A stretch of DNA of 64,000 bases from Roseitranquillus sp963709765 (GTDB lineage: Bacteria; Pseudomonadota; Alphaproteobacteria; Rhodobacterales; Rhodobacteraceae), in NCBI GenBank assembly GCA_963709765.1, contig CAVPXL010000014.1:34976-98975 (forward strand). The letters run 5' to 3'. Shown here piece after piece: positions 1-10,605 of this stretch (position 1 is the stretch's first letter; each line of letters begins with the position of its first letter). The notes below the pieces were generated by a model that searched no databases, was not told the DNA's origin, and worked only from the letters and a program-made list of their open reading frames with translations. Both the position numbers and the translations under genes were made by a program.

Positions 1-56
1 TGCTCGACCAGTTCCCAATCCTCGATCTCGATTGTGTCGTTGATGCGCAGGGTCAT
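1..56 (-). CDS. arfB: Peptide-release factor-like ribosome-rescue hydrolase ArfB, N-terminus only
   Basis: Only the first 18 codons lie in the window; the gene continues off the left edge. The peptide starts MTLRINDTIEIEDWELVE, which resembles the N-terminus of ArfB/YaeJ proteins. These hydrolyse peptidyl-tRNA on ribosomes stalled at the end of broken mRNAs. The diagnostic GGQ loop and basic tail are outside the window, so the family call is inference from the opening residues. The start is the ATG at 56. The unusually structured region to its right (leader ORF and hairpins up to about 293) lies upstream of this gene. Confidence 0.55.
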   Translation of the reverse strand, partial: MTLRINDTIEIEDWELVE

Positions 57-74
57 GCGGTGCCGATGTAACGA

Positions 75-179
75 GAAAGGGTCGCCAGCCTGACGACCCT
101 TTCCGAGTTTCTTGGGAGATGGCCAGTTAGAGCTCTGGCCCAACCCGGGTTCTACACCTCTGGGTCTGCCCTCAGGTGT
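75..179 (-). promoter_or_regulatory. Three consecutive hairpins in the leader of arfB
   Basis: Three perfect inverted repeats follow each other. The first has 10-bp arms at 75-84 and 94-103. The second has 6-bp arms at 121-126 and 135-140. The third has 6-bp arms at 154-159 and 174-179. On the minus strand they lie between the leader ORF (172-228) and the ATG of the probable arfB at 56, and the third hairpin contains the leader ORF stop codon. None is followed by a T run on either strand. I do not recognise a named RNA family; a regulatory leader is inference. Confidence 0.5.
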
Positions 180-228
180 CGGCCCCCCACGCTGTTCCGA
201 CCATTCTCTCCAATGACACTCTAGACAC
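172..228 (-). CDS. 18-codon leader ORF upstream of arfB
   Basis: A GTG-initiated ORF encodes MSRVSLERMVGTAWGADT and ends in TGA at 174-172. It is preceded by AAAGGAGGT at 243-235 with a 6-base gap to the start codon, the strongest ribosome-binding site seen in the window. The downstream hairpin at 154-179 overlaps its stop, so a terminating ribosome would disturb that fold. This is the layout of a regulatory leader peptide, though a free-standing micropeptide is also possible. Translation is inferred from the ribosome-binding site; I do not recognise the peptide. Confidence 0.5.
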   Translation of the reverse strand: MSRVSLERMVGTAWGADT

Positions 229-229
229 T

Positions 230-244
230 GGACCACCTCCTTTC
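230..244 (-). promoter_or_regulatory. Extended Shine-Dalgarno sequence of the leader ORF
   Basis: The minus strand reads GAAAGGAGGTGGTCC. This can pair over 15 continuous positions, one of them a G-U wobble, with the usual 16S rRNA 3' tail GGAUCACCUCCUUUC. Ordinary genes in this window have 4-6 pairable bases. It decides the GTG start of the leader ORF at 228. Confidence 0.6.
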
Positions 245-264
245 GAAATGTTGCCGATGGGACA

Positions 265-293
265 GAGATTGGCATGCTCTGGCTTCACGTCAA
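265..293 (-). promoter_or_regulatory. Possible promoter of the arfB leader
   Basis: On the minus strand TTGACG (293-288) is followed after 17 bases by AATCTC (270-265). The -35 matches the sigma-70 consensus in five of six positions; the -10 is poor. It would start transcription about 30 bases before the leader ORF start. Confidence 0.25.
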
Positions 294-419
294 AAGAAAA
301 TGCGCACGATCCCGTCATAATGGCGCGAAATCTTCCAAGAGCTGCGCAACTACAACGGCTTGCACGCAATAGGGGCAGCGCGTCCGGCGCATATCGGCAT
401 CAATGAAACGCAGCGCTCG

Positions 420-1316
420 CTATTGTTTCGCGATCTCCGAATTCAGCGCTGGCGGCACGACGTATTCGACGAACTCGGTGCGCTGCATGCGCAGGAAATT
501 GTCATCGGACACCATCGTGAGGCGCAGATCTCCGCGGGCATCCCGCCAGACCGTGAGCCCCTCCAGATTGTCGTGCACGCCTGGTGCCGTGCGCAGCACG
601 GTTTCCTCGGCCAGGACGCGATCGCTCTCGATCCGGAACCGGCGCACCCGCGAGGAGAACCTGAATGGCAGATGTAACCGTCGTTCCAGCAGGTAGAACC
701 AGCCATCAGGACCGATATCGGCGCCCACCGCGCTGAATCCGTCCGAGGCGGAAAGCATCGCCGACCGCCGCCAATCCGCCCCGTCCCAGCGGTAGAGTTG
801 AAAGACGCCGCCGCGCGCGGTTTCGGGCAGGGTCAGCAGGGTTCCGTCCGCCTCACCCGCCAGCGCCTCGAGCGACTTGTTGACCGGGAGCGTCACGAAA
901 TCGGGATGACGGGGGAGCACCTCGGGCGGGCCCGCCGGATCGTCGTTGCGCCAGACCTCGTGCACTCCTTCGCGGCTCACGGCCAGTCTGCCGCCGTCCC
1001 AGACGAGGCCCTCGGCGTCACGACCGACCCCGTGACGGCGTCCCGGCGGATGTGCCTGGGTGTACACCCGAAACCGGTCGAAGCCGGTAATTCGGCCATC
1101 TTCCCGGCGGAAACGCCCCAAGACGTAATAGCCCTGATCGGAGACCATCGCGAACCGCTGACCATCCGGACTGTCGAGGCCCGAAAAGCCGCCGAGCCAC
1201 TCCTTGTCCGGCTCGAAGGTCCAGGCCGAAAGGAATCGCGCCGGGCCGACCGGCTCGGGCGACACCCCGCAAGCAACAGCCAGAAGCGCGATCAGCGCGA
1301 CAAGATGTCGGCGCAT
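420..1316 (-). CDS. Esterase-like/phytase-like beta-propeller lipoprotein
   Basis: The protein has 298 residues. It begins with a hydrophobic signal ending LLAVAC, so Cys16 may be lipidated, although the -3 residue of the lipobox is Ala. The body has repeated hydrophobic and Gly/Asp-rich strands such as DQGYYVLGRF, GADIGPDGWFYLLE and DNLEGLTVW, typical of the phytase-like esterase family of secreted propellers. The substrate is unknown. I chose the ATG at 1316 because it gives the signal peptide; the frame is open further upstream but only through mepA. It overlaps the end of mepA by 25 bases, so the two are probably co-transcribed. Confidence 0.7.
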   Translation of the reverse strand: MRRHLVALIALLAVACGVSPEPVGPARFLSAWTFEPDKEWLGGFSGLDSPDGQRFAMVSDQGYYVLGRFRREDGRITGFDRFRVYTQAHPPGRRHGVGRDAEGLVWDGGRLAVSREGVHEVWRNDDPAGPPEVLPRHPDFVTLPVNKSLEALAGEADGTLLTLPETARGGVFQLYRWDGADWRRSAMLSASDGFSAVGADIGPDGWFYLLERRLHLPFRFSSRVRRFRIESDRVLAEETVLRTAPGVHDNLEGLTVWRDARGDLRLTMVSDDNFLRMQRTEFVEYVVPPALNSEIAKQ

Positions 1317-2146
1317 TGGCCCGGCAGGTCGGCAAGGGTCAGGTCGCGCCTCGGCATCGGTTTCGGCGCGTTCGGATCGGGTGGCGGAGGGTTCAGGATG
1401 TTGTCCACCCACGATTGGGCTTCTGCACACCCGTCACCGGGCGGCGGCGGATTCTGGTCCTGACAGGCCCGCAGCCCTTTCGGACAGGCGAGGCGAACGT
1501 GGAAGTGATAGTGATGCCCCCACCACGGCCGCACCTTGCGCAACCAGCTCCGGTCGCCGCGTGCATCCTTGCACATCTGCACCTTGGCGCCGGGAAAGAT
1601 GAAGATGCGCGCGACTGCCGGGTCACTGGCCGCGGCCTTGACCAGGTCGTGATGCGCACGCGTCCAGTTGCCATTCACGAAGGCACCGTTGGACCGGCGC
1701 AAGGAAATCGAGGAGATCTCCTCGCGCGCAGGAGCACTGAGGCGCAGATTCTCGGCCGGGCGCAGCCAGATGTCGGCATCAAGACCGATCTGATGGCTGC
1801 GATGACCCGTCGCCATCGGCCCTCCGCGCGGCTGGCTTATGTCGCCAACGTAGAGGCCGTTCCAGCCAGGCAACCGCGCCGCCTTGCGGGACAGGCGTTC
1901 GAGGAAGCGGATCATTTCGGGGTGGCCCCAGTTCCGGTTTCGGCTCAGCCGCATGGCCTGCCAGGTATCTCCGGTCTGCGGCAATTGCTCGCCCCCGACG
2001 AGGCACCCCTTGGCGTAGCTGCCCAGCGGATAGGGCTTGTGCGCCGAACCGCTGCGTTCGGCGCCGAAGAGCTGCTTGGCGGGCTGGCTGGTGGCGGGCG
2101 CCGCCAGCAGGATCAGGGCGAAAAGGACGTGGGTGATGCGGACCAT
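1292..2146 (-). CDS. mepA: Penicillin-insensitive murein endopeptidase (peptidase M74)
   Basis: MepA is a periplasmic zinc endopeptidase that cuts D,D and L,D cross-links in peptidoglycan. The 284-residue product starts with a signal peptide of about 20 residues (hydrophobic core LFALILLAAPA). It carries the family metal motif GHRSHQIGLDADIW at residues 114-127 (His118 and Asp125 as likely ligands) and the second cluster HHYHFH at 211-216. Six cysteines match the exported location. The C-terminal tail after residue 230 is proline-rich. The start is the ATG at 2146, which lies inside the end of the upstream MFS gene. Length and motifs are normal for the family. Confidence 0.93.
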   Translation of the reverse strand: MVRITHVLFALILLAAPATSQPAKQLFGAERSGSAHKPYPLGSYAKGCLVGGEQLPQTGDTWQAMRLSRNRNWGHPEMIRFLERLSRKAARLPGWNGLYVGDISQPRGGPMATGHRSHQIGLDADIWLRPAENLRLSAPAREEISSISLRRSNGAFVNGNWTRAHHDLVKAAASDPAVARIFIFPGAKVQMCKDARGDRSWLRKVRPWWGHHYHFHVRLACPKGLRACQDQNPPPPGDGCAEAQSWVDNILNPPPPDPNAPKPMPRRDLTLADLPGQCADILSR

Positions 2147-3484
2147 TGTTCTGCTCGATCTCTGTCCGGTTCGACCCACACTAGCAGAAACAATCCCGCA
2201 AGGAAGAGCACGACCAGAGGGATCACCCCGATCTGTTCGCTGCCCGTCAGAGCGGTCACGACGCCGACGCTGAGCGGCGCAATGAACGAGGTGGCCTTGC
2301 CCGCCAGCGCGTACAGCCCGAATGCCTCGGTCACGCGTTCGGGATCACCCTGACGGACCATCATCGTGCGGCTGGCCGATTGCAGCGCGCCGCCCGCCGC
2401 GCCGATCACCACGCCGATTGCGTAGAATGCGATGTCGGGCAACGTTGAGCCCGGCGCCTGCGGCACACCCAGTACAGCCTCACGGGAGATAAACATGGCC
2501 GCAAGCACCACTACCAGAAGCGCGAGGATGCAGACAAGGATGACCGGCTTTGGTCCGTAGGCGGAATCCGCCCTGCCACCGACCCAGGCGAAAATGGCGC
2601 CCGAGATGACTGCCAGGATGCCGAAGGTCCCGGCCTGCACCACCGACCAGTCGAGCACGATCGCCGCGAAGACCGCCCCCAGGGCGTAGGTGCCGTTCAG
2701 CCCGTCACGGTAGAACATGGACGCGCCGAGATAAGCGAAGAGGCTCCGATCCTGCGGCAGGCGGCGGATCGTCCGGCCGAGTTGCCGCAAGGCCGCGACG
2801 ATCTCCACCCTGCGCGCCGGGCCGTGCGCCCGCTTCGGATCGCGAACCCAGATGAAGAACGGCACCATGAAGGCCACATACCACAACGCCGCCAGAGGGC
2901 CGACGAAGCGCGTGCCCTCGCGCCTGGACGGGTCGAGACCGAAGGCGGGCGCAAGGCCGATCAAGGTCCGGCCCGTCGCCGCGTTCTCGGCGAAGAAGAG
3001 CAGCGTTAGAACCAACGCCAGCAGACCCCCCAGATATCCGAAGGCCCAGCCATTGCCCGAAATCCGTCCGATTTCCTCTCTTGCGCCAAGATCCGGGAGC
3101 ATCGAGTTGGTGAAGATCGTCGCAAACTCCATGCCGATGAGGCCGACACCGAAGAGCGTCAGCACGAGGAGCAGGTTCGGATCCGCCGGTCGCCGCCCAC
3201 CAGATCGACGCAGCGCCGACGACATAGAAGGCGGAAAAGGCCCAGATCCAGCGCATCCGCATGCCGCTCTGATCGGCGATGGCGCCGAGAATTGGCGCAA
3301 GAAGGGCGATCGCGATGCCCGCCAGGCCGACGGTGATGCCCCACAGGGCCTGCGCCTCGGACCCCGGCCCCACGAGTTCGCGCACATAGGGGCCGAAAAT
3401 GAAGGTCAGAAGCAGCGTGTTGTAGGGCTGGCTCGCCCAGTCGAAGAAGAACCAGCCCCAGATCCGTTTCCGCCGTGAGATCAT
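2113..3484 (-). CDS. UMF1-type MFS permease (Atg22-like), frameshifted
   Basis: This is a 12-helix-type inner-membrane transporter of the UMF1 branch of the major facilitator superfamily, about 456 residues once the frame is repaired. The N-terminal part begins MISRRKRIWGWFFFDWASQP, typical of UMF1 proteins, and runs to WWAATG. The rest (DPNLLLVLTLFGVG onward) is in another frame. The shift is at about 3180-3195: removing one G from GGCGGATCC restores a continuous protein. The insertion is probably a sequencing error. The substrate is unknown. The end overlaps the mepA start by 34 bases, placing it first in a three-gene minus-strand unit. Confidence 0.8.
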
Positions 3485-3655
3485 GGTTCCCCCAACCGCT
3501 CGGAGCAGTCTTGTCCGGGCGCGGCGGCCTGGCAAGGACTTGCGCCCGTCCAACGGCATCGGCGCGGGCGCGGCAACCATAGTGCCAGGGTGCCGCTTGC
3601 CGGCGCGCGCACCGACGCATAACTAGGCGGGCAAGCCCCCCGGAGGACCCCGTTC

Positions 3656-3943
3656 ATGCTTTCTCTTCTGCAAATCCTGCTGCTTATCCTCGACGTGATC
3701 TGGTTCATCATGATCGCGCATATCGTGATGAGCTGGCTGATCAGCTTTCAGGTGCTGAACCTGCGTCAGCCGCTGGTTTCGCAAATCTGGATGGGGCTGG
3801 AGCGCCTCCTGCAGCCGATCTACGATCCGATCCGCCGCATCCTGCCCCAGACGGGCGGGCTGGATCTGGCGCCGCTTGTCGCGCTGATCGCGGTCTATGC
3901 GGTGCGCATCATCCTTCTGAACAACGCATCCGCCTTCTACTGA
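3656..3943 (+). CDS. YggT family membrane protein
   Basis: A 95-residue protein with two hydrophobic hairpins: residues 1-35 (MLSLLQILLLILDVIWF onward) and a C-terminal segment around 70-88. Between them is an amphipathic stretch QPLVSQIWMGLERLLQPIYDPIRRILP, which typifies YggT. The family is linked to osmotic tolerance and, in Gram-positives, to cell-division site placement, but its biochemical role is unresolved. A clear GGAGG lies nine bases before the ATG. It diverges from the MFS gene and precedes recQ in the same direction, with 108 bases between them. Confidence 0.9.
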   Translation: MLSLLQILLLILDVIWFIMIAHIVMSWLISFQVLNLRQPLVSQIWMGLERLLQPIYDPIRRILPQTGGLDLAPLVALIAVYAVRIILLNNASAFY

Positions 3944-4051
3944 GCGTCGATGTGGCGATTGTGATCGCGGGGCCGGGCCGATCGCAAGACGCCCGGAAGT
4001 GCGGAGTGGTGTCTTGCCGGTTTGGCGGGGGTCGTGGCAAAGCCGGGGACG

Positions 4052-6085
<2,034 letters not shown>

Positions 6086-6147
6086 TCGGCGAACCTTACC
6101 TGTCAGTCGAAAATCGGCCTGCCCGCCGTCCCGAGCATGCCGGCCAG

Positions 6148-6612
6148 TCAGTCGAGTCTGGCGATCACGGCACCGGTCTTGCGGGCCAGCGCACGCGGAT
6201 CAACGGCAAAGACAGCCTGCGGACCGCCTCCTGCCGCCCAGACACTTTCGTGCTTCAAGAGACCGGGATCCATGTAGACCGGCAAGGATTGCGTGTGTCC
6301 GATTGGCGCCACCCCGCCAATGGCGAAACCTGTCGCTTCCCGGACCTTGTCTGGGTCGGCTTTGCCGAGCGTTTCGCCCACAACCTCGGCTGCCTGCGAA
6401 AGATCCACCCGCTGGTCGCCCGGCACAAGCAGCAGCACCAGCTTGCCGGACGCCGTCACGAAGACCAGCGACTTCACGATCTGGGCCACCGCGCAGCCGC
6501 AGGCCGCCGCCGCTTCTTCGGCCGTCCGGGTCGACGCGGTCATGTGGCGCGGCGCGATGTCGAGGCCCAGCGAACGCGCCGCCACCTCGACCCGCGCCAC
6601 ACCCCGGCTCAC
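6148..6612 (-). CDS. YbaK/EbsC-type aminoacyl-tRNA editing protein
   Basis: A 154-residue single-domain protein of the YbaK/ProXp superfamily, which hydrolyses mischarged tRNAs such as Cys-tRNA(Pro). Visible family signatures are the lysine segment AQIVKSLVFV, the GDQRVD strand and the TGFAIGGVAPIGH loop. It starts at a GTG (6612) that overlaps the thiolase stop as GTGA, indicating translational coupling. Because the thiolase is frameshifted, this gene appears fused in frame to the thiolase N-terminus. That fusion is an artefact. Which tRNA it edits cannot be told from the sequence. Confidence 0.88.
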   Translation of the reverse strand: MSRGVARVEVAARSLGLDIAPRHMTASTRTAEEAAAACGCAVAQIVKSLVFVTASGKLVLLLVPGDQRVDLSQAAEVVGETLGKADPDKVREATGFAIGGVAPIGHTQSLPVYMDPGLLKHESVWAAGGGPQAVFAVDPRALARKTGAVIARLD

Positions 6613-7785
6613 ATGCGCTCCAGCGCCAGGGCGATCCCCTGTCCGCCGCCGATGCACATTGTCACCAGTGCGCGGTTGCCGCCCGTCCGTTCGAGTTCGT
6701 AGAGTGCCTTGATGACCAGGATCGCTCCGGTCGCGCCGACCGGATGACCGAGGGCGATGGCCCCGCCATTGGGGTTCACCCTGTCCGCGTCGAACCCGAG
6801 TTCCTGACTGACGGCGAGGGCCTGGGCCGCAAAAGCCTCGTTCGAACTCGATCACGTCGAAATCGCTAGCCGACAGCCCGGTCTTTTCCAGAAGCGTGCG
6901 CACTGCCGGCACGGGACCGATACCCATGACCTCGGGACGCACGCCGGCATGGGCGTAACCGAGGATGCGGGCCCGCGGCTTCAGACCTGCCTTGTCGGCC
7001 GCCTCACCACGGGCGAGCACGATGGCCGCGGCGCCATCGTTGATGCCGCTGGCATTGCCGGCCGTCACCGAGCCGCCCTTTTGAAAGACGGGACGCAGAC
7101 CAGCCAACGCCTCGGCGGTGGTAGGCTTGGGATGCTCGTCGCGCTCGAAAGCAACCGTGTCGCGCCTCACCCGGATCTCGACGGGCACGATCTGGTCTGC
7201 AAAGCGGCCCTCCTCGATGGCGCGCGCGGCGCGGTTCTGGCTCTCCAACGCAAAGGCATCCTGCAACTCGCGATCGATCTGGTGTTCGCTGGCGACATTT
7301 TCGGCGGTTACGCCCATGTGGCCGGTCCCGAAGGGGCAGTTGAGCGCGCCGAGCATCATGTCCTGCCCGGCGATATCGCCCATCTTCTGGCCCCAGCGGG
7401 CGGCGGGTACGGCATAGGGGGAGCGGCTCATGGCCTCGGCGCCGCCGGCCAGACCGTAATCCGCATCGCCCAGCTGCAACGCCTGCACGACCGAAACGAT
7501 CGCCTGAGCGCCGGAACCGCAAAGCCGGTTGACGTTCATCGCCGGCACCGTTTCCGGCACCCCGGCCTGCATCGCGGCAACGCGGGAGAGGTACATGTCA
7601 CGCGGCTCGGTGTTGATGACGTGGCCGAAGACCACGTGGCCGACCTGTCCGCCCTCGACCCCTGCCCTTCCGAGCGCGGCCTTGGCCGCAACCGTCGCCG
7701 TCTCGATCGGCGGGATGCTCGCCAGAGATCCGCCGAACGTGCCGATCGCCGTCCGCGCACCACCTAGAATCACGATGTCCGTCAT
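6609..7785 (-). CDS. Acetyl-CoA C-acetyltransferase (thiolase), frameshifted
   Basis: A thiolase that condenses two acetyl-CoA or cleaves 3-ketoacyl-CoA; PhaA-like and AtoB-like roles are both possible. Nucleophile Cys89 sits in NRLCGSGAQA. The second half, in another frame, carries NPNGGAIALGHPVGAT with the catalytic His and VTMCIGGGQG with the second Cys, and ends LALERM. The frame breaks at about 6843: removing one G turns the text into EFNEAFAAQ, the conserved thiolase motif. With that repair the product is about 391 residues, normal for the family. Two adjacent ATGs start the gene; the one at 7785 lies 7 bases from AGGAGG and the one at 7788 only 4. Confidence 0.9.
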
Positions 7786-8159
7786 CATCACACCTCCTCG
7801 AAAGCTCCGCTTCGGTTTTTCAGGCGACCGCTTTCGACGCAAGGGTGATCCTTCCGCAATCCGCAGCACCGCCTCACCTCGGCAGTGCCACGCGTTCCGA
7901 ACCCGCGATCACGTCGACGTCACAGCAATCCGGGCGGTTCAGGGGGCGATACGACCTTGTCGGGGCACACGTCACGCCGCCCACTTTGGCCGCATTCATC
8001 CGTCCTGAGCCACGCCGGTGGCCTGGCTCGATGGAGGAGGTCGTTCGCGGGCGTAGCGCTTGTACGGCACTACACCTTGGCGTGATCTTTCGGCGACGCG
8101 GTCATTCCTGCCGGCCTCGCCTGGCCCAGCGTCGAGCGACTGCTCGACGACAGGGAGCG
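7786..8159. other. Intergenic stretch between thiolase and Smr gene
   Basis: No convincing gene is seen here. The left end holds the thiolase ribosome-binding site (GAGGAGG on the minus strand near 7792-7799) and presumably its promoter. A perfect 7-bp inverted repeat with a 4-base loop lies at 8131-8148 (GTCGAGC/GCTCGAC), 12 bases beyond the Smr stop. It may mark transcript end, although no T run follows. ORFs across this stretch lack start signals and recognisable sequence. Confidence 0.5.
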
Positions 8160-8738
8160 TCAACCGGTCGCGCTCCGCCGGAGATAGACGTAGAGCGCGC
8201 CTTCGCCGCCGTGGCTCTGGTGGGCGGTCACGATCTCCTGCACCAGTGCTGCAAGCGGTGGAGTGGTCAGCCAGTGAGGCACCTGTCGACGCAGAACACC
8301 ACGCGCCTCGGGAATGGGACCATCTCCGCTTTCCCGGCTTCCTTTGCCGGTGATGACGAGAAGGCGTCTCTGCCCTCGGGAATGGGCTCGCAGGACGAAA
8401 CCCCGGAGAGCCGCGTGCGCTTCGTCCAGGCGCATCCCGTGCAGATCTATGCGCGCTTCGGGCCGGATCTTGCCGCGGCGCATCTGACGATGGAGCCGAA
8501 CATCCATCCTGGGTGGCGCGTGCCGGGTTTCGGCCGTCGCGGGTCTGGCCGGGACCGAAGCGCCGAGCTCGAAAGAAGTGATGCGAGTGGCTGTGGCGGA
8601 CCTTGCCGCGGGATCCGGCTCGGGGAGTGAAGAAGTCTGCTTCGCCTCGGGACGCAAGGGATTTGCGGTACGCGCCACCTGTCGCCAGAGGTTCTCCTCT
8701 TCGGGGCGCAGGGCCCTGAGTTGACGGCGGCGGGTCAT
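8160..8738 (-). CDS. Smr/MutS2-type domain endonuclease-like protein
   Basis: A 192-residue protein. A low-complexity basic N-terminal half begins MTRRRQLRALRPEEENLWRQ. The C-terminal Smr domain has IDLHGMRLDEA (the LDxHG signature) near residues 108-118 and the VITGKGSR loop about 35 residues later. Smr domains of the YdaL type are nicking endonucleases, and some act on collided ribosome mRNA. The cellular role here is unknown. The ATG at 8738 lies 25 bases after the Tim44-like stop, suggesting one transcript. Confidence 0.88.
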   Translation of the reverse strand: MTRRRQLRALRPEEENLWRQVARTANPLRPEAKQTSSLPEPDPAARSATATRITSFELGASVPARPATAETRHAPPRMDVRLHRQMRRGKIRPEARIDLHGMRLDEAHAALRGFVLRAHSRGQRRLLVITGKGSRESGDGPIPEARGVLRRQVPHWLTTPPLAALVQEIVTAHQSHGGEGALYVYLRRSATG

Positions 8739-8763
8739 CGGATCGCTCTGAAGACGGGCCGCC

Positions 8764-9433
8764 TCACTCGCCCGTGGCGACAAGCTGCCAGTTGGGATCG
8801 TCGATCCCGAGCCTGCGACCGAAGGTCCAGATATCCCTTTGGCGACGGATCTCCGTCGGATCACCTTCGACGACTTCGCCCTCTGCGTTGCGCACGACCG
8901 AGGAAATCTCACCGACATATCGGATCGTGATTTCACCATAACTGGTATCGCGGTCGAACGTCGCGTCGGTGAGCTTGATCTCGCGCAAGCCGACGAAGCT
9001 GGCTTCGACGCTGAGCCCTTTCTCGCGTCGAGACGAGACGACCTCGTCGAAGGTTTCGGCGACATCGTTCGCCAGGAACGGGCGGATCGAGTCGATGTCG
9101 CCCTTTTCGAAAGCCATGAGGATCATCTCGTAGGCGCCGCGAGCACCTTCGAGGAACTCGCCGACGCCAAAGCCGGGCTCGGCCATCTTCATGGCGGCCA
9201 ATGCCTTGGCGGCCTCGCTGCCGTCAGGAACGTGATCGATGATATCACGGTCCGGCCCGCCCTCGATAACCTCGAATTCGGGCCGGGTGGTACGACGAGA
9301 TTCCGGCTTTGAGTTCCTTGGAAAGAGGCGGCTTTTCAAAGCCGTCGCGCGACCCGAGAACGCTTCGCAGACGCAGGATCAGAAACACGGCGATTCCAGC
9401 CAGGACCAACAACTGGATCGCATTACCACTCAT
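8764..9433 (-). CDS. Tim44-domain membrane-anchored protein, frameshifted
   Basis: The N-terminus is a single transmembrane anchor (SGNAIQLLVLAGIAVFLILR). It is followed, after a frame change near 9300-9315, by the soluble Tim44/TimA domain (RPEFEVIEGG to the end WQLVATGE). The family resembles mitochondrial Tim44 and alphaproteobacterial TimA; its bacterial role in the envelope is poorly defined. One extra base in the AAAGCCGG context explains the break and gives about 223 residues. Two ATGs (9436 and 9433) are possible; the second is used here. Divergent fxsA begins at 9541. Confidence 0.82.
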
Positions 9434-9540
9434 CAAAGATCCTCATTTCTGCTGCCGGGTTGCTGATACGCGCTATGGAACCCTATGTAGGGCTGGCCCG
9501 CAGCCAAGTCCACCGCGGGCGACTTGACCAGAGGTACATC

Positions 9541-10032
9541 ATGTGGCTGCTCGCGCTGTTTCTGGCCGTCCCGTTGATCGAGATTGCGCTCTTCATCCAG
9601 ATCGGAGGCTTTATCGGCTTGGGGCCGACGCTTCTCGTTGTGGTGATCACGGCGATACTCGGCACATGGCTGGTGCGACAACAGGGTGCGATGGCCTTGT
9701 CGCAGATCCGCGGTTCGCTGAACGAGTTGCGCGATCCGTCCGAGCCGTTGGCGCATGGCGCGATGATCCTGCTTGCCGGCGCGCTTTTGTTGACTCCGGG
9801 CTTCTTCACGGATGCAGTAGGCTTCGCCTTGCTCTTTCCGCCGGTGCGAGTCGCCGCTTATCGGTGGCTGCGCCGCCGGATCGAGGTCAGACGTTTTACC
9901 TACGGGGACACGCCGCAAGGCCAGAGCGCCGGTGCCAATCCGCAGGAGCCCGACGTGATCGACGCCGAATTCGAGGACCTGCCGTCGCGGCAACGGCCCT
10001 CTGATCGTCCTTCCGGGTGGACACAGCATTGA
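9541..10032 (+). CDS. fxsA: FxsA family membrane protein
   Basis: A 163-residue inner-membrane protein with hydrophobic segments at residues 1-45 (MWLLALFLAVPLIEIALF and the GPTLLVVVITAILGTW stretch) and about 72-103 (AHGAMILLAGALLLTPGFFTDAVG). The LLTPGFFTDAVG signature is characteristic of FxsA, known for phage F exclusion suppression in E. coli and without a defined biochemical role. AGAGGT lies six bases before the ATG at 9541. The charged C-terminal tail from about 125 is cytoplasmic and poorly conserved. secB follows in the same direction 60 bases later. Confidence 0.9.
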   Translation: MWLLALFLAVPLIEIALFIQIGGFIGLGPTLLVVVITAILGTWLVRQQGAMALSQIRGSLNELRDPSEPLAHGAMILLAGALLLTPGFFTDAVGFALLFPPVRVAAYRWLRRRIEVRRFTYGDTPQGQSAGANPQEPDVIDAEFEDLPSRQRPSDRPSGWTQH

Positions 10033-10092
10033 ATTGACGCCCTCGCCTCTGCTAAGGAGCGCGGCGGTTTTTTTGAATCCAGGGAGGCCCAG

Positions 10093-10605
10093 ATGGCCGA
10101 AAACGGAAACGGCGCGGCGCCTCAGGCCGACGTACCCAGCGTGCAGATGAAGATTCTCGGACAGTTCATCCGTGATCTCTCGTTCGAGAACATCCTGTCG
10201 CAAAAACCGGTCGAAGGCGAGGTGACGCCCGACATTCAGGTGCAGGTGAGCCTCGACGCGCGCAAACGGCAGGTCGAGAAGCAGTACGAGGTTGTCGCGA
10301 AGTTCAAGATCACCTCGAAGAACAAGAAGGGCGGCGAGACGCTGTTCTTGCTGGAACTCGATTACGGCGGGCTGTTTCACCTCGAGGGTGTCCCGGAAGA
10401 GCAGATGCATCCGTTCCTACTGATCGAGTGCCCGCGGATGTTGTTCCCCTTCATCCGGCGCATCGTCAGCGACGTGACGCGCGACGGCGGCTTCCCGCCG
10501 CTCAACCTCGACAACATCGATTTCATTCAGCTCTACCGCCAGACCATTGCCCAGCGGCAGCAGGCCAACAAGGCCGCCGCTTCCGACGAGCCTGCCGTCA
10601 GCTGA
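10093..10605 (+). CDS. secB: Protein-export chaperone SecB
   Basis: SecB is a cytosolic tetrameric chaperone that keeps preproteins unfolded and hands them to SecA. The 170-residue product has the conserved opening VQMKILGQFIRDLSFENI (residues 17-34) and the GGFPPLNLDNIDF motif near 136-148 used for SecA contact. GGGAGG precedes the ATG. Its 3' end overlaps the convergent dnaQ by 8 bases. The client translocase gene secA lies 51 kb away in the same window. Confidence 0.96.
   Translation: MAENGNGAAPQADVPSVQMKILGQFIRDLSFENILSQKPVEGEVTPDIQVQVSLDARKRQVEKQYEVVAKFKITSKNKKGGETLFLLELDYGGLFHLEGVPEEQMHPFLLIECPRMLFPFIRRIVSDVTRDGGFPPLNLDNIDFIQLYRQTIAQRQQANKAAASDEPAVS

Noticed and set aside
230..244. Plus strand resembles the 3' end of 16S rRNA
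   Set aside because: Only 15 bases match and no other rRNA sequence surrounds it; it is the complement of a strong ribosome-binding site on the minus strand.
6148..7788. Apparent fusion of thiolase N-terminus to YbaK-type domain in one open frame
   Set aside because: The thiolase C-terminus with its catalytic His and Cys is present in another frame between them; a single extra base creates the false fusion.
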